Part shown: positions 33,217 through 46,303 of the stretch, one piece after another
Position numbering within the stretch: the first letter of the stretch is position 1
How the letters are laid out: each line of letters begins with the position of its first letter
NCBI GenBank assembly: GCA_005765155.1
Contig: VCCP01000002.1
Location: forward strand, 3,286,001 to 3,350,000
DNA: 64,000 bases
Reading direction: 5' to 3'
Origin: Zelopaecilomyces penicillatus
Taxonomy: Eukaryota > Ascomycota > Sordariomycetes > Hypocreales > Pseudodiploosporaceae
Translations under genes and position numbers: made by a program
Notes under the pieces: generated by a model
Seen by the model: only the letters and a program-made list of their open reading frames with translations
What the model was told of the DNA's origin: nothing
Database searches by the model: none

Positions 33217-35857
33217 ATGGTGTGAAGATATCATCGTATCATACCAGCTGACTCCCTTGGTGTTTTGTCAACGAGATGGGATGTATTTATATAGAAGGAG
33301 TAGGCCGGCTTCAAAGAGGCGTCTCGTTTGTTTCTTGGGAGAACTACGCTGCTATTCCTTTTGTCCTTTTTTTCTGTTTTTTTTTTTTGAGTGAATTGGT
33401 AGTGGGTTGACATGGAATAGGGGTTATTCCTACATATAAAAAGGGCGGGCATGCGAGTAGCGGCCAGGGCCCAGGCGAAAGAGATGGCATACGGAGGCAG
33501 CGTTTGAATTGGACTCTTGTCCTAGGAATCGGGAATACAAGTGAGCAGTCGACGCTCTGTTCTTTTGTGAAGGTTTAGGTCTATTGATCGGGCTAGAGGT
33601 AGAGAGTTATTATAGGTGCTGCTCTACCTGGAGATGTTATATATTTATACGATTATTTCATGGCATTTCGGTTGAAGAGTTTGGTGATTGTCCTTTACCG
33701 TTACAATCAAGTTCCTACAATAACGTTGGGGGAGAGTGCTGCCTGATGGATGATGGATTGGATGTGATCTCTGACCTTTGACTCGTAGCTAACCCTTCTC
33801 ATCCAGTCGAGGACCGACGGCCACTTACCGAACATCCATGTTATTGATTGAGACTCATGCTGGGTAATAATGCCAAACACCGTGAATGATATTGCAGTGA
33901 ATATTCAAGTCCAAGCCCTACGCTGACCAAGGATCATCCCCGATGGCAATAGGTTTCGATCGGATCAAATTGACCGGCTACGGATGAAGATGATCACTTA
34001 AAACTACCAAAAATGGCCGACGCCGAAGTGGATAAACCAGCCGCTCCTTGTTTTGGTTTACACGCTCTGTAGCCTTGGAGCAGCTTTTGATTAAAATTGG
34101 GGCAATAAGATGCCCTTCTTTTTTTTTTTTAAACATGTTTTTAGTCGAGGGTGAGAAAAGCGGGTGAAAGATTCTGATCTGCGTTTTTGAGAGCGGGGAG
34201 GTTAGGGTGGCGAACTTTAGTCGAGCTTTGATCTGCAAAAATATAGCAAGGTTTGGCAAGCAAGCAAAAGGTCGGCAAAGGGAGGAGGATATGGGTTTTG
34301 AGATGACCCCGCAGCGCGCGGAGGAGTGTATGCTTCAATGGAAAAGATCAACGGTGACTGGGATGTAGATTGATGTTGTTGTGGTTGCGGTTGCAGTTTT
34401 TGTAGGGATTGGCGGGGGACTTTTGAAGGTGAAGAGATGTATGAGATACAGTAAGGGGTGTATATTGGTTGTTGTTGTTTGGCATTGGCAAACTATACGA
34501 TGAGGTACACTTGGATATCTGAGATTACACACATCTTGGGCCTCGTTTACTTGGTGAAAGTGTAGTAAAAGAGGGGAAGGTTGAGCGTCCACTGCGGAAG
34601 AGCAACAAGATCCTGGACGTTGACGATCAGCGCCGAAACTATATACATAGGTCCCGGTTCTACATTAGGAAAAGATGAGAGCTATCTGTTGGAAAGTACT
34701 GTATGTGTATGTGATGTTGTTCAATAGGGTCTATTTCCGTCTTCAGTCGTATGGTATGTTGAGAGAAATGAGGGGAAAAGGGAAATTTTGACCGAGGTTG
34801 GGTGCCGATCTTGCGGCTGACTGCTAAAGTACAGCTTTAATGGCTACAATTTTGCGAGTATGTAAGTTCGAGAACTCTTGGTGCTCATCATTTGTCAGTT
34901 ATTTTTTTGTTGTTCATGAGTCTGTTTGCATGCGGAAGAGAAAAACAGAACATGGGTTGGAGGAGGAAAAAGGGTGGTTGTTGGAATGACATTAGCAGCC
35001 ACACAAGATTCATTCATAGCTGTAAACATTGTTGACCATATTGAACATTCTGCATATTTGGTTTACAAGGACTCTCTAATTGTCCGCTTTTTGCTTGACC
35101 CAAGACCCGACAATAGACCCTCAAGGTTTAAATCTCAAAAATAAGGGTGTCCTGGGGAGGAAAGCTGATGACGTTCGCCCAACGGGTACAGCATCCGCCG
35201 AGTCGAAGCAACAGAAAGTAAGAGCATGGATGGGGGAGTCTAAAGAAAAAGGGTTGCTTCGGTCGGTCCCCCCCTGTTGATGACGCGACGAGGGGAGATG
35301 AATCGTTTGTTTCTTCTTCTTCCGGATCTTACGGCTGGCGGCTAGGAAATATTGGCCATGGGGGGGAATTTGAGTTGGGGGGTTCTTTATGAGAGAAAGA
35401 TGCCGACTGACTAGGACGAGCCCGTGGGGGGGGAGAGGGAGGATGCGGGATTAGTTTCTCTACAGTTTTCTGGGCATTGAGTTTTTAGAGTCTGATGATT
35501 TGTTGTCGAATCGGGCGGCAAGTAGAATGAATCACAAAACTTTTGAACAAAAATGACACACATGTTTCTCATTCTTCTCTTATTTCTTTTTCTTTTGTGA
35601 CAAGTGAGATGTCTGACGATGGGTGGATGAAAGTGCAACATCCGCACCGGGTCTGATTGGCGCCGGCGGCCGGCTGAGCAAAGATCCTGCAGGCTGCAAC
35701 AAGTTTGCTTGCATTGCGTTGTGTTGCTCTACTCAGGTATGGTTGCCGTTTGTTCCTTTTTGTCCAGGCCCCTCCAATCCATGTTTTGACCCCGCGTTTT
35801 GATGGTGATGCTTGTGAGTGGGATGTTTGTGTGGACCTACCTACGGGAGAGCCCACT

Positions 35858-35882
35858 CACACACACACACACACACACACAC
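35858..35882. repeat. (CA)n microsatellite
   Basis: About 12 CA units in intergenic DNA. Confidence 0.9.
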
Positions 35883-36459
35883 TTTGTCATTTTTTATTTG
35901 GAAGGGGTGGTTGAATCTACTCTTTTTATTATCCATGACGGCATGGGGGCTATGATGTAATGAGTGAAATGGTTAGTTTTGGTGTTGAAGTTGATGGTTG
36001 ATGGATGAGATCGTCAATGATATAGAGGAAGTGTGTGTATACGGGTAAACGGTAGAGAGCATAGACAACTGTTAGATACGTAGGTAGGGGCCCTAATGCC
36101 ACCCACAGTATGAAAATGAGTGCAAGCATACCCAAGAATAACGAGCGACAGCCGGCAAGGCGGCAGAGACGGTCACGAGGCAAGGCAGAGTGGGAGAGGA
36201 GTGAGAGAGGAGCGTGTCATTGAAGGGAACAGCGTTTGATGAGCAGCGGCCAACGCATCGTTGGGTCAGCCAATGGACCCTGAACATTGCCATGTTATTA
36301 TTGTTCAGGTTAAATTTTCAAATAAAAAAAATCATTTGAACCCTGTTGGCATCGTTTATATATGCAGCAGGCATCATACGTACATGCTGGTGGCATCACG
36401 TCTGCATGTCTGAACATGTGCCTAATCCCGTGCACATGCACCCCATCACCAGCCAGGCT

Positions 36460-36476
36460 CTGCTGGTCACCAGCAG
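36460..36476. other. 17-bp palindrome
   Basis: CTGCTGGT and ACCAGCAG flank a single C, so this is a perfect inverted repeat with 8-bp arms. It lies in a stretch rich in CATG/TGCA half-palindromes (36380-36480) in the gene-free region. It could be a binding site or chance. Confidence 0.45.
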
Positions 36477-36648
36477 CATGTCGTTGTCTCTCTCTTATAT
36501 CCTCTGGCAGGCACAAGGGTATTTTTATCCACTCACAACTGCAGCAGTGTGTTTTCCCAATGAGAAGAAAGGATTTGGGCCATATTAACGCAGATCTGGC
36601 AAATAAGAACGACATAAAAGATATGGCGGGTCCTTGTGTTCAAAGAGG

Positions 36649-36665
36649 GGTGGGGGGGGGGGGGG
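36649..36665. repeat. poly(G) run
   Basis: A near-uninterrupted G run (one T near its start) in gene-free DNA. It could form a G-quadruplex or a sequencing trouble spot. Confidence 0.8.
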
Positions 36666-38569
36666 ATGCGCTGTTTACCATACTTATCTCATGCAGGCTT
36701 TTCTGGGCTATAGCCATGGGGGGAAGATGCTGAATCTGTATACTTGATGGGCATGTACGGAGTACTTTTGGATGATGGGGGGGATTAAAAAAACAAACCT
36801 GGTCTCTTTTTATCTTATCGAGGCAATCAAATCAATCATCTTGGGGTCGGATATTATGCATCAGGCTCGGGCCGTCAGACGCGGAGTAAGCTGGGAAAAG
36901 TGAGACGAGAGGGAAACCCCCCGTACATAGAACCATGTAAAATAGGTAACGGAGATATAAGTTGCGCAACTGGAAACAGCTCAGGTACATTACTGCAGTA
37001 TTACATCTTGAGCCTCATGAGACGGACAAACATCCTGTTAGAAAGTTCCACCCGTGGCAGCTAGAGATAGGTAGCCAGGTAGTTAGTCCACGTGAGTCTT
37101 TTATAATTAGAAGCGCGTTTTGTACCGGTATTCCGGTTTGTCCGATTGCCAAACGGGAGGGGAACAACGACACTGGTTTGTAATACTAGAGACGGGTAGA
37201 TAAAGTGAGAGAAGAGGTCTTGGGTGGGAAAAGGCACAGACATAAAACATGGTGACACTAAATACCCACCCCCTCATGGCATGCCTTATCGGCCGGACGG
37301 ATGGGCACACACAGCAGCGAATTGGCGACGGGGTTGCATCCCGGGGGAGCAGCGTTGGGGGGAGGGGACGTGTGATGACTCTTTGGTTACGAGGCTGTCA
37401 GTGCACTGTGTTTGGGTGTATGTGTATGTGTGTATACATTAGTTGGAGGTTTGTATTGTATTGTACGGAAGTGGCTGTATGTAGGTATGTTGTTTTAGGA
37501 AGCGGGCTGGGGTTGGGGCCAGCATCATCAGCATTGGCATCAGCTGTTGAGGATTTGCTGCATGGGGGGGGGGGGTTCTGTTCAGAGCACGAGTTGGGAA
37601 AGAAGCGGAATGGATTTGATGGGTAATTGCTTCATGTTGCTTTGTCCATGTTAGACAGGAAAACGGCCGAGACTGGTACTTGGTGTCCCTCGTATCTGGG
37701 TGCATGTGGTTGTGGTTGTGGCGGATGCTGAGGGGGTCCGAAACAGCCTTGTTATGTGAGATGTGTGCGTGCGTGTGTGTGTCTTGTGTTTCGGTGTTGT
37801 CGTGTATCATATTTTGTCAAGCTTGGGGTCGATATCTGAGGGCTGCTTTAAGATGGAGAGAGGTAGATATGTACCAGCGTCAACATCAACCATCAACGGG
37901 GGTTGTACGATATTCGTACTGTAGGACTAGCTATTTTGAATCGCATTTCAAATCCACCGGCTAGCCGGCCGGCCGTCGATCCATGATTGGACACCGTTGG
38001 CGAGGATAGGGTTTACTGGTGAGGTTGGACAATCGGCGAGCTTGGGAGAGACGTGAGATGTTGTGCTAGATGGTAGCGGATGGGACGGGCTGGTGTGCCA
38101 AAGGAGGGGGGGAAGGACCATGATGGCGTCGATGGGGGGGAATACGCGTGAGGTGTGATGGCACGGACGGCCAAGGGAAATGGACATTTCATCTTTGACT
38201 TGCTTCCGTAGATATTTATTCAACGATAAATGCGATGTATGTTATTGCAAGTACTGAGGTAATTATAGTACATGGATCTCCCATATCACAGTCGAAGCCA
38301 TTCACAGAAACCTAGCACAGCAAAACACCAAGCTGGCAGCAGAAGAGTAGATAGATATCCTCTTTACCCAAGCAACCACCCCAAAGCTACTTCGGAACAG
38401 CTCGATACCGTGTCCAAGTACCGTGTATGCATGCAAACACACACGGAGAACCAACGCAATGGAACGCACCTAGAAGTGAGCATGACGACGTCGCATCCCT
38501 AAAAGAAACACCATGTACATACATACGAGTCAAGAACAAGCTTACATTTTACCTTTTTTTTTAAACACC

Positions 38570-38593
38570 GCTTTCTGTCAAACGACAGAAAGC
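38570..38593. other. perfect 10-bp hairpin with 4-nt loop
   Basis: The arms GCTTTCTGTC and GACAGAAAGC enclose the loop AAAC. It sits a few bases after a T9 run, in AT-rich gene-free DNA. Its role is unknown. Confidence 0.5.
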
Positions 38594-41500
38594 TACCAGA
38601 TTAAACTGTAAGAATATTAATGAAGAAAAGCCTATATTTAATACAGTATACACATTCGTACATTAATTAAATAATGTAGGTACATAGACCCAACTAACAC
38701 CAGCTTGATGAAGACGAGTCACGAGGGAAGCACTGACGGTCTTGGCGACAAGCTTATTTGTTGGTTCTCCCAAACTTTCCTGTCTACATTAGTGTATAGA
38801 CTTTTTGAGCATACTGTAGTTTTCATACTAACGTCAGCCCAAAAAAAAAAAAAAGAAACATGGAAAACCAAAAAAGATTCAGTACAAAAAAGGCTAATGA
38901 GCGATGGAAAGCCCACACACGATCCAAGCATCGTGCGGACCGGTCGGCTCATCGAAAACAGTCCGGCAGGCTGGCGTGGAAGAGGTCAGTCAGTGTACCT
39001 GTAGGTAGGCTAAGAAACGGCTTCAACATGTTTTTTTCCCGCCGTCTTTTTTTTTAGTTTCCATTTTTGGCATGCAACGCCGTATTTTGTTAGTTGGCTT
39101 AGTTACCGTATCAGGGTCATCATCCCTCGGAGATCGTAATCGCATCGCAATCGTCAAAAGTTGGGGGGTTAAGTGGGTGAGTGGGTGAGTTGTGGGCTGT
39201 GGGGCCGGTTCTCGGAATCCTTATCAGCACGCAAACCCTGGGGGGACGACGATATGGATGGATTCGTGTTTCGTAGACATTGGAGCTCCCGTGTTGTTCC
39301 ACAGTGTTCTGTTGTATTGGCGTTTTGTGCCCTATCTCGTCGAGTCGTGTCGTGTCGTGGCATCTTATGTCGTGGCATGTCCGGCTCGTCGCCTGCCGTC
39401 AGCCGGGCTCGGGGTCCTAGTCACAGTCCTAGTCATAACCCAATCAGGCCAGTCAGACAAGTGAATGGCCATTCCGGGGGTTCTGCTGATTTCCCCCATT
39501 TCATTTCCCTATTTCTAATCCATGGCATTGTCTCACGTCTCATCTCTGTTTCCCTTATCGTCTTTACCCTTCCGCTCAGCCCGTCCGTCCACCCATCTGA
39601 GTCCCCCGGACCGGACCCTCCCTTTGCCTAATTGATTCCTTATCCCCCATCTTCCATCCTCAATCTCCCGCACCCCCCCCCCCCCCAAACAACCCGCTGC
39701 ATGATGATGATGCTGCTGCTGCTAATGTACTCACTGCTTCCACCCCCAAAACCTCACTTCTCACACATCCTGCGCTATCCCCCATCCATTAGCCCCCTCC
39801 CCCCCCCCGGCCCGGTTCCCCACGACGCTGCTTCGCTGGCCGAATAAGGAAGCCGGTATTTGACTCGTAAGGCCTAGATGTACATGCACGGCCTGTATGG
39901 CACTGTAATGCAATCAAGTACCTCCCTACAACTCGCGCAGCAGCCCAACCCAACCCGCAAATCCATCCACCAGAGGGAATAAACGACTCGCAGTTCAGAA
40001 AAGACGGGCCAATACAACCTCACGCACCGCACAAGTGTCCTTTCTGCTGAATGCAGGCAAAGAAGCAAGGTTTCCCCAGGGTGGAGGGGGATGCATCTCT
40101 GTGCTGTAAGTAGGTAAGGTACCTATCTGTAGGTACAGCAGTAGGTGCAGCAGCAGGTATCTTTGTAGAGACCGTGGCGTAGGTACAGTACAGTACAACC
40201 AGCTATTAATCCCCGGGTCTGATTCCTGCAATACAGCAGGCATCCGTATCCGAGGGCCAGTTGGCAAACCTGAAGAGTGTGTTTTGTTGTTTTTCCCCTA
40301 TTCTGGTAGTTCGCTTCTGCCCTTGGCTCTTCACTTTCATTTTCCAAGTCTCACACCTCGACCCTCGACCCCTGGCACGTGTCTTCTTCTGCTTCTTTTC
40401 TTTACCTTCTTCTTCACGCTTGCTTCTCGCCTCATCGCCCACAACATTGTATTACTCCCACCCGTGCCACCGCGAATACCACCGTATCGATACGACTCCG
40501 GCCTCGACGACGAACAAGATAGACTACGGGGCTGCAGTGTACTGAGACTGGACCCTTATCGGTCAAACCCTGCTGACGACGCCAAGGCAACCCGCTGGCT
40601 CGCTGGACCGGCCTCTTTGTTCTTCAACCAGTCCCAACACGGCTACGTCGGCGTCTCCGCGCCCCTCTTGCTGCTTCGTCCTTCCCAGCCCAGCCCCAGT
40701 GGCCGTCCAACCCTGGTCGGGTTTAGGCCCCCAGTCCCAATCGACCCAGCATTGATACGATACCGCTGATGCTCCAAGTGTCTGGTCAAGGGTACATTAC
40801 ATGCGTTATCCAGTCCCAGGGGGCCTGCTTCTCGAAGACGAACCCAACGTTTCCGGTCACGGTGAAATAGAATCCATTCCCTTCCCTCCTGTCCTTCGAG
40901 CTCGCTCGCCTGGTTCTCCTTCTCCCCTTCCTCTCCCCCCTCTCGCCCGTGCTTCTATTGTCACGATCGATTGCTTTCTTCGCATTGCGCTCTCAGCCTC
41001 TTCGCGATAGTCCATCACAAAAACGGTCGATTGGCGCCCACAGCCGCTGTGTTGCACTGTACAGCTTGCGCTATTAGCCTATCCAGCTGAGGCGCACTAC
41101 AGAAACACACTACACAGCACCTAAACCTCGGTACGTAAACAGCGCTGAACCTTCCACTGCCCACTGCTCCAGCTGTGTCAACCGCCCCGAAAGGCCGCCG
41201 ACAGCCCCGACAGCAGGGCGGAGCGTGCAAGTTCCCAGGTCCTTACAGTGCCTGTACAGCCTACAGCGCACCTGCAAGGCACCACCCGCCGCGCCTCCGC
41301 CGCCGGTAGCGGCAGCACCAAACTCAACACACAAGGAGTGTCTCTGACAGCTTAGACCAGGCCCAGTTCAGGACGTTAGTCCAAATCAGCCGCTCCCCAT
41401 TGGCCAGTCGTCTGTCCCGCCGAGCCAATTGCGCCAATCTATCGAGTCATCCAGCACCCAAGCAGCCCAACTATCCCAGCAGTGGTCTCACAGCACACGA

Positions 41501-41695
41501 GTGACTCCACTAGCCGGGCACGCGAGCACCGCCCAACCAGCCCAGCCCAGACCAGCCCTCTGCACAGGTGCCTATCCCAGTGCACCGGTCCGCTGAACCC
41601 TCCCTCCCACGAAATCCATTACTGGACCGCCGATAGGGACTGATAGGGATGCCCCCACTGGACGCCAGCTTGATCCCTACCGCGACATCTGCGCC

Positions 41696-43369
41696 ATGAT
41701 GTTATACACCCGACGCCCAAGACTTCCTCCTGCGCCCACTTCCGTTCCTTCTTCTTCTCCTCACACTCATCCGCACCACGCCAAATCCAACAAGCCGTCT
41801 ACTTCTACTCCGTCTACTTTATCCAAGACCGGCTTCGTCAAGCCAGCCGCCGCTATTCCACAACGCAGCCGGACCTCGTCAAAGCATGCCGAGAGCAAGA
41901 CCGACCCTTCTCTTACAGTCACCGTCAAGCCCGTCCGATCCACATCCTCCTCACCATCACCCACCGTTGATGTCGATATGTCGAAACGAAAGGCCAGCCG
42001 CGAGAGCAATGGCAGCAGCCTCTCTCCATCGAGCCCTCCCCGTACCACCACTGGTTTGACCAGGCCGCCCACACCATCCAGCCCTGTGCAGATTCCCAAG
42101 CATAGCAACCGTACCCGCCACCACGAGAGTGCACATGCCTTGAAACGAGAGCACTCTGGCCATCGCCGCAAAGGTCCTCGCGATGTCCTCGCTTCAGATG
42201 TGCTTTCACCGTCCATGGTGGCCCTCCTAGCCGTCACAGATATCCCTCGACGCCGCTTGTCCCAGAAGAAGGGTCTCAGGGCCGACACCCCGTTAACGGT
42301 CGACGAGGTCATCAACGGGCAACGGCAGCTCTCAGAAAAGGAGCTGAGCCTTACCTTCAGCAGGGGCAGCCCCATGGATCTGTTGCTATCTCCCCCCGAT
42401 AGCTTCGACGACGAGATTGCTAGTATTGGCTCCGCCATGACTAGAACCATTTCTGCCGACTCTATACCATCTTTGGGCGACTCCTTTGTTACTGATATCG
42501 TGTCATCAATGGAGTCTCCTCGCAGCCCTAGCCCTTCAGCGCGGAGGAGAATGGCCAGTCCTATGCGCAAAACACTCGAACCTGTTCGCTCCCCATCAGA
42601 TACCACTGATGAGCACCCGCTTGCTGTTAATGCCGTCGACTTGGACGAGCTGGATTTTGTCTCATTACAAGACGCTGAAGTTGCTGACACCGACTCATCA
42701 TCTTCACGGCCTTTTAAGCCGCTCCGAGCAGTATTCAAGTCTAATCTTACTGCGTCACTACGGGCGCTGCGATCTGCAGCCAGGTCTTTTTCGAGCATCA
42801 ACTTCCCATCAATCCCGCCAGATGATTTTCTGACGCGATCTATTCTCACCATGGACCCCAAGGTCCCATATGCAGATGAGCGCCGGCCTCCAGTCACAGA
42901 GGAGGTGCCATCCGCCGAGATGCGCCGCTATCTTAACCCTACTACTAGACTCTGCATGGAGACACATTCCACCTCCTTACCGACCCCAGGGACGTTTTCC
43001 GCCTCGATTCAGATGCAAACTTACAAGATCCAGCGATCACGATCAGCAGGCTCATCCACTCGCAGTCCCTACCCATCCATCTCGCCACAGTCGGGCTCTG
43101 CAGTATCTTCCAACGACTCAGCTCCTCTGCCAAATGCTGCCTCAACTAAGCCCATGCCTGCTCCAACAATGCGGCAGCGCGAGGTGCGCGAGAACCCCGA
43201 CTTCATCCGCATCGCCGTTATGGAGATGGCCATGCGCAGGGGAGGCAAGCTCGACAACAGTCGGCCAGGACGGGCGAGATGGGCACTTCCTCCGAGGAAG
43301 CCGTCTACAAAGCCCTATGAGGTTGGCTCTAACGGTGTTCCGGCACGGTGGATCCCCCTTAGCTACTAA
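41696..43369 (+). CDS. conserved fungal protein of unknown function
   Basis: Single-exon gene for 557 residues starting at ATGATG. I know no name or function for it. Most of the protein is Ser/Pro/Thr-rich and disordered, with many SP and TP pairs (SPSSPPRTT, SSMESPRSPSPSARR, TLEPVRSPSDT), suggesting regulation by proline-directed kinases. Two parts look ordered. One is a central block around residues 165-240 (ASDVLSPSMVALLAVTDIP, then TPLTVDEVI, then EKELSLTFSRGSPMDLLLSP). The other is the C-terminal block from about residue 498 (NPDFIRIAVMEMAMRRGGKL, then PGRARWALPPRK, then GVPARWIPLSY), of a kind I recall from uncharacterised proteins of related fungi. There is no signal peptide or membrane segment. 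The open frame on the opposite strand (41767-42897) is a shadow of the same codon bias. The long pyrimidine-rich leader upstream is typical of a regulated fungal gene. Confidence 0.82.
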   Translation: MMLYTRRPRLPPAPTSVPSSSPHTHPHHAKSNKPSTSTPSTLSKTGFVKPAAAIPQRSRTSSKHAESKTDPSLTVTVKPVRSTSSSPSPTVDVDMSKRKASRESNGSSLSPSSPPRTTTGLTRPPTPSSPVQIPKHSNRTRHHESAHALKREHSGHRRKGPRDVLASDVLSPSMVALLAVTDIPRRRLSQKKGLRADTPLTVDEVINGQRQLSEKELSLTFSRGSPMDLLLSPPDSFDDEIASIGSAMTRTISADSIPSLGDSFVTDIVSSMESPRSPSPSARRRMASPMRKTLEPVRSPSDTTDEHPLAVNAVDLDELDFVSLQDAEVADTDSSSSRPFKPLRAVFKSNLTASLRALRSAARSFSSINFPSIPPDDFLTRSILTMDPKVPYADERRPPVTEEVPSAEMRRYLNPTTRLCMETHSTSLPTPGTFSASIQMQTYKIQRSRSAGSSTRSPYPSISPQSGSAVSSNDSAPLPNAASTKPMPAPTMRQREVRENPDFIRIAVMEMAMRRGGKLDNSRPGRARWALPPRKPSTKPYEVGSNGVPARWIPLSY

Positions 43370-46283
43370 TTGATGGGGCCACCGCAACTACCGAGCTGAA
43401 TTTCATGAACAGAATTATCAACGTGTTTATTATTACACAACCAATTCTACACGACAAGCCTGGGATATTTCATTTTTTTTCTCATCGGCAAACTTGGGAT
43501 ACGAAAGCATGCCGTGTCGCTGGAACCCATGCCAACTACGATCGAGGTCGTCATCCAACCTTGCCACTGGGAAGACTTTTTTCTTTCTTTCCCTGTTTGT
43601 GGATTTTTTGGATGGGGTCGAACGGGACTAGGTGCATTTGCAGCGAACACGTCACTCGCCTGGCTGCCCTAGTCTTTTTTTTCGTTTTGTCCGGATTGTG
43701 TGTGTGCAATCGAAGTCCTGGACCTTGCTTGTGTCTGGGACTGGAAATCGGGACAGGGTTGTAGTGCCATTAGGTGTGGTACGTAATGGGCCATCATTGC
43801 CGGCTCCACATGGAAGTGCTTTGGAAGCGTCGGAGAACTTTTGAAGCACGAGCCAGAGACCATCAGCCGAAACCGCCCACAAAACACGAAATTTACCCTG
43901 CATCGGAGCCAGCGAGCGAGCGACCGATCGGAACAACTGGAGGAGGACCCATGAAGGAACCCCAGCCTCCGAGAATTCGAATACGACTACAAAGGGACCC
44001 AGGATTTTGACTGACTGGAAGACAACAACAAAACACCCACTGCTGGACCCTGAACCGCGGCATCTCCCGAAACAGTGACAGGGGGGAAACTGGTTGTCGC
44101 CAATGCGACCAGGGGAAAAATTTTCTCCTTCTCGTTTCGCAAGCGACAAGCGCGTTCTGATGCCCAACAATATTTCAATCGTGTCTCACGCGAATTGCAT
44201 GCCGGCGGCAAACGGACATGAATGCAGAAGGCACCTCTTGACTTGACTCCCATGCCGAGGCTCGATTAGGCAGGCGGACAAAACGTCCCTTCGCGGCACA
44301 GTCTTGACATCCGTTTCGGTCAGGCCTCTTTCTAGCTTCCGAGTCAAACGCAAAGTGCCTCATTTGGGGGGGGGGGCCTTGAACCTGGACTTTGGGGTCC
44401 ATTATTTCGCCTGAGCTCCGCTCTCGTCAACGGCACAAGTTGCACAACACAACAGTTAGGCTACGTTGCGTCGTCTGACGGACAAACAGAGACTACGCAT
44501 ACAAGTACCCGGCAACCCCGGCAACGAGCCTTACTGTCCTCAAGTCGCACATGAATCTCTGAGCGCTAGGCAAGATCGGCCACGTTGGCTGGCATATGCA
44601 AGTGTGTCAGAGTTGCATCTTGTCTGGGGAGATCTGTGTGAGCATGGACGATAAGACCAGGAACATGCGGATGCGGGCCTTTGCGCCATTTCTTTTTTTT
44701 TTTTCCTTCCTTATTTTGCATTCTGGGTTTTGGCTACGAGAAATCGCCATTGGATATGGGAGGCTCTTTTACTGTTATTTTTTTTTCACCCATCCTCATC
44801 AAGAAGGATGCTCAGCGTGCAGCATTGCGATGCGAGGGATGTTTTTATTCTGCGGGCTCTACTAGCATTACCAACTAGCGCTCTGATATTTCACGATACC
44901 TTATTTTTTTTATTTTCTTTTTCCATGAGTCATTTTTGTTCCCCTGTCATGACCTGTCCCCCTTGTCTACCCCAGTGTTGCTTCTCATGGATAACCCACC
45001 TTTTTGGAAATCTGTTCCTGCGGGTTGTGCAGACATGGGGTCCGGATGTCAACGATTGGGAGAGCGGGCACGGCTGCAAGCGCTGATATGGATGGATGCA
45101 GTGCTGCCCGACGAGCCCACGGTGGGATGATGATTTGTATATTTGATTTGATGGGGGCCAGCGCGATTGGCGGCGCAATGGATAGGGATTATATTTTATT
45201 TTACGCGATAAGAGCTGGGATTATGAGGGACAAGAGAGAGAGATTAACACGTCGCAAGGCGATCCGGGGTCGGAAGACACATGTGTACAAGATTAGGTAG
45301 AGGAGAAGGCAGCAGACATTGCCTGCCGTATTGAGCAAGAATCGCCAGTTGATCATCAAACAGATTTTAAATGGCCTTTTTTGCCATGGCATTTCGTGAT
45401 CTGCATTGTACGCCTGGGCGGAGTAACATGTCTGGCCCCCAAAAGGTCCCCTAAATCAAAATTGCGGTTCTTATCGTGTTGGTATTATTTTCTCAAGGGA
45501 GCAGTTTGCGTGCGGGGGGGGATGATCACCAAGGCGCATTTTTTTCCATTTGAGGGAATTGCTCGACAGTGATCGACCTACAGACATCGGGGATGCGGAT
45601 CCGAGACAAGGGTTTGTGGTTTTGGGAACAAAGGGTCCAAGTTTAACATGATTATTTCGTGCATTTATTACTCTCTCTCTCTTATGTTATGATTAGGTAG
45701 GGTGTTATAGGCCCAGCTTGGCCAGGTCAGGTTTTGAGTTGAGACTTTGTGTGGTGGCGGCAATGGCGATTAGATTGTAATACCGTGTGAAATGGAGGGG
45801 GATTAAGCGAGGATGCGGTAGGTATATGTAAGGACTGTGATTGATAACTGGCGTTTTGGTGATTTATTTGTGTGCTTGGACTTTTTGGCAGGTGGAGAGA
45901 GAGGGTAAAACATGGAGCCATCAGATTAAGGTGGACTGAGACGGCACACGGACGCTGTACTGTGTGTGTGTGATACATGGGATAATTCCGCATTTTTGTC
46001 ACGTACATAATGGACATGTATGCACTTAATATTGAGAAATATCTGACGTGATAAGCATGGGGAATTTTTGAGGGTTTGTGTGGTGTGTGGGGGTGTGTTT
46101 TACTTTGTAAATTGAAAAATTAGTCTAAATTGTTGGGGTTATTGTGGTGCGTTGGCTGGGTGGTTTCATGAATGATGACGATGATGATGATGATGGCGGT
46201 GAGAATGGAAATGGCAGGCAGATCCTTACAAAGGAAGCCGGATATACTAATTAGTATGAAGCTAAAAATTACAAACGGGTAGG

Positions 46284-46303
46284 TTTTTTTTTTTTTTTTT
46301 TTT
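46284..46303. repeat. poly(T) tract, 20 bases
   Basis: Uninterrupted T20 in AT-rich gene-free DNA. More T runs follow near 46346 and 46386. Confidence 0.85.

Larger units (their letters stand above)
33217..41695. other. 8.5 kb gene-free region
   Basis: No protein family was recognised on either strand. Open frames are below about 160 codons and of low complexity. It contains homopolymer and dinucleotide runs, a 10-bp hairpin at 38570-38593, a palindrome at 36460-36476 and several TAGGTA-type motifs (dense at 40106-40160). From about 39500 to 41695 the plus strand is pyrimidine-rich and is probably the long promoter/leader of the gene at 41696. A long non-coding RNA could lie here, but the sequence alone cannot show it. 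Confidence 0.55.

Noticed and set aside
40284..40769. 161-codon plus-strand frame with a hydrophobic start
   Set aside because: Pyrimidine-rich leader DNA of the gene at 41696 yields Leu/Phe/Ser/Pro-rich translation by chance.
41767..42897. 376-codon open frame on the minus strand over the unknown-function gene
   Set aside because: Antisense shadow; the plus-strand frame has the ATG, a natural length and the conserved-looking C terminus.
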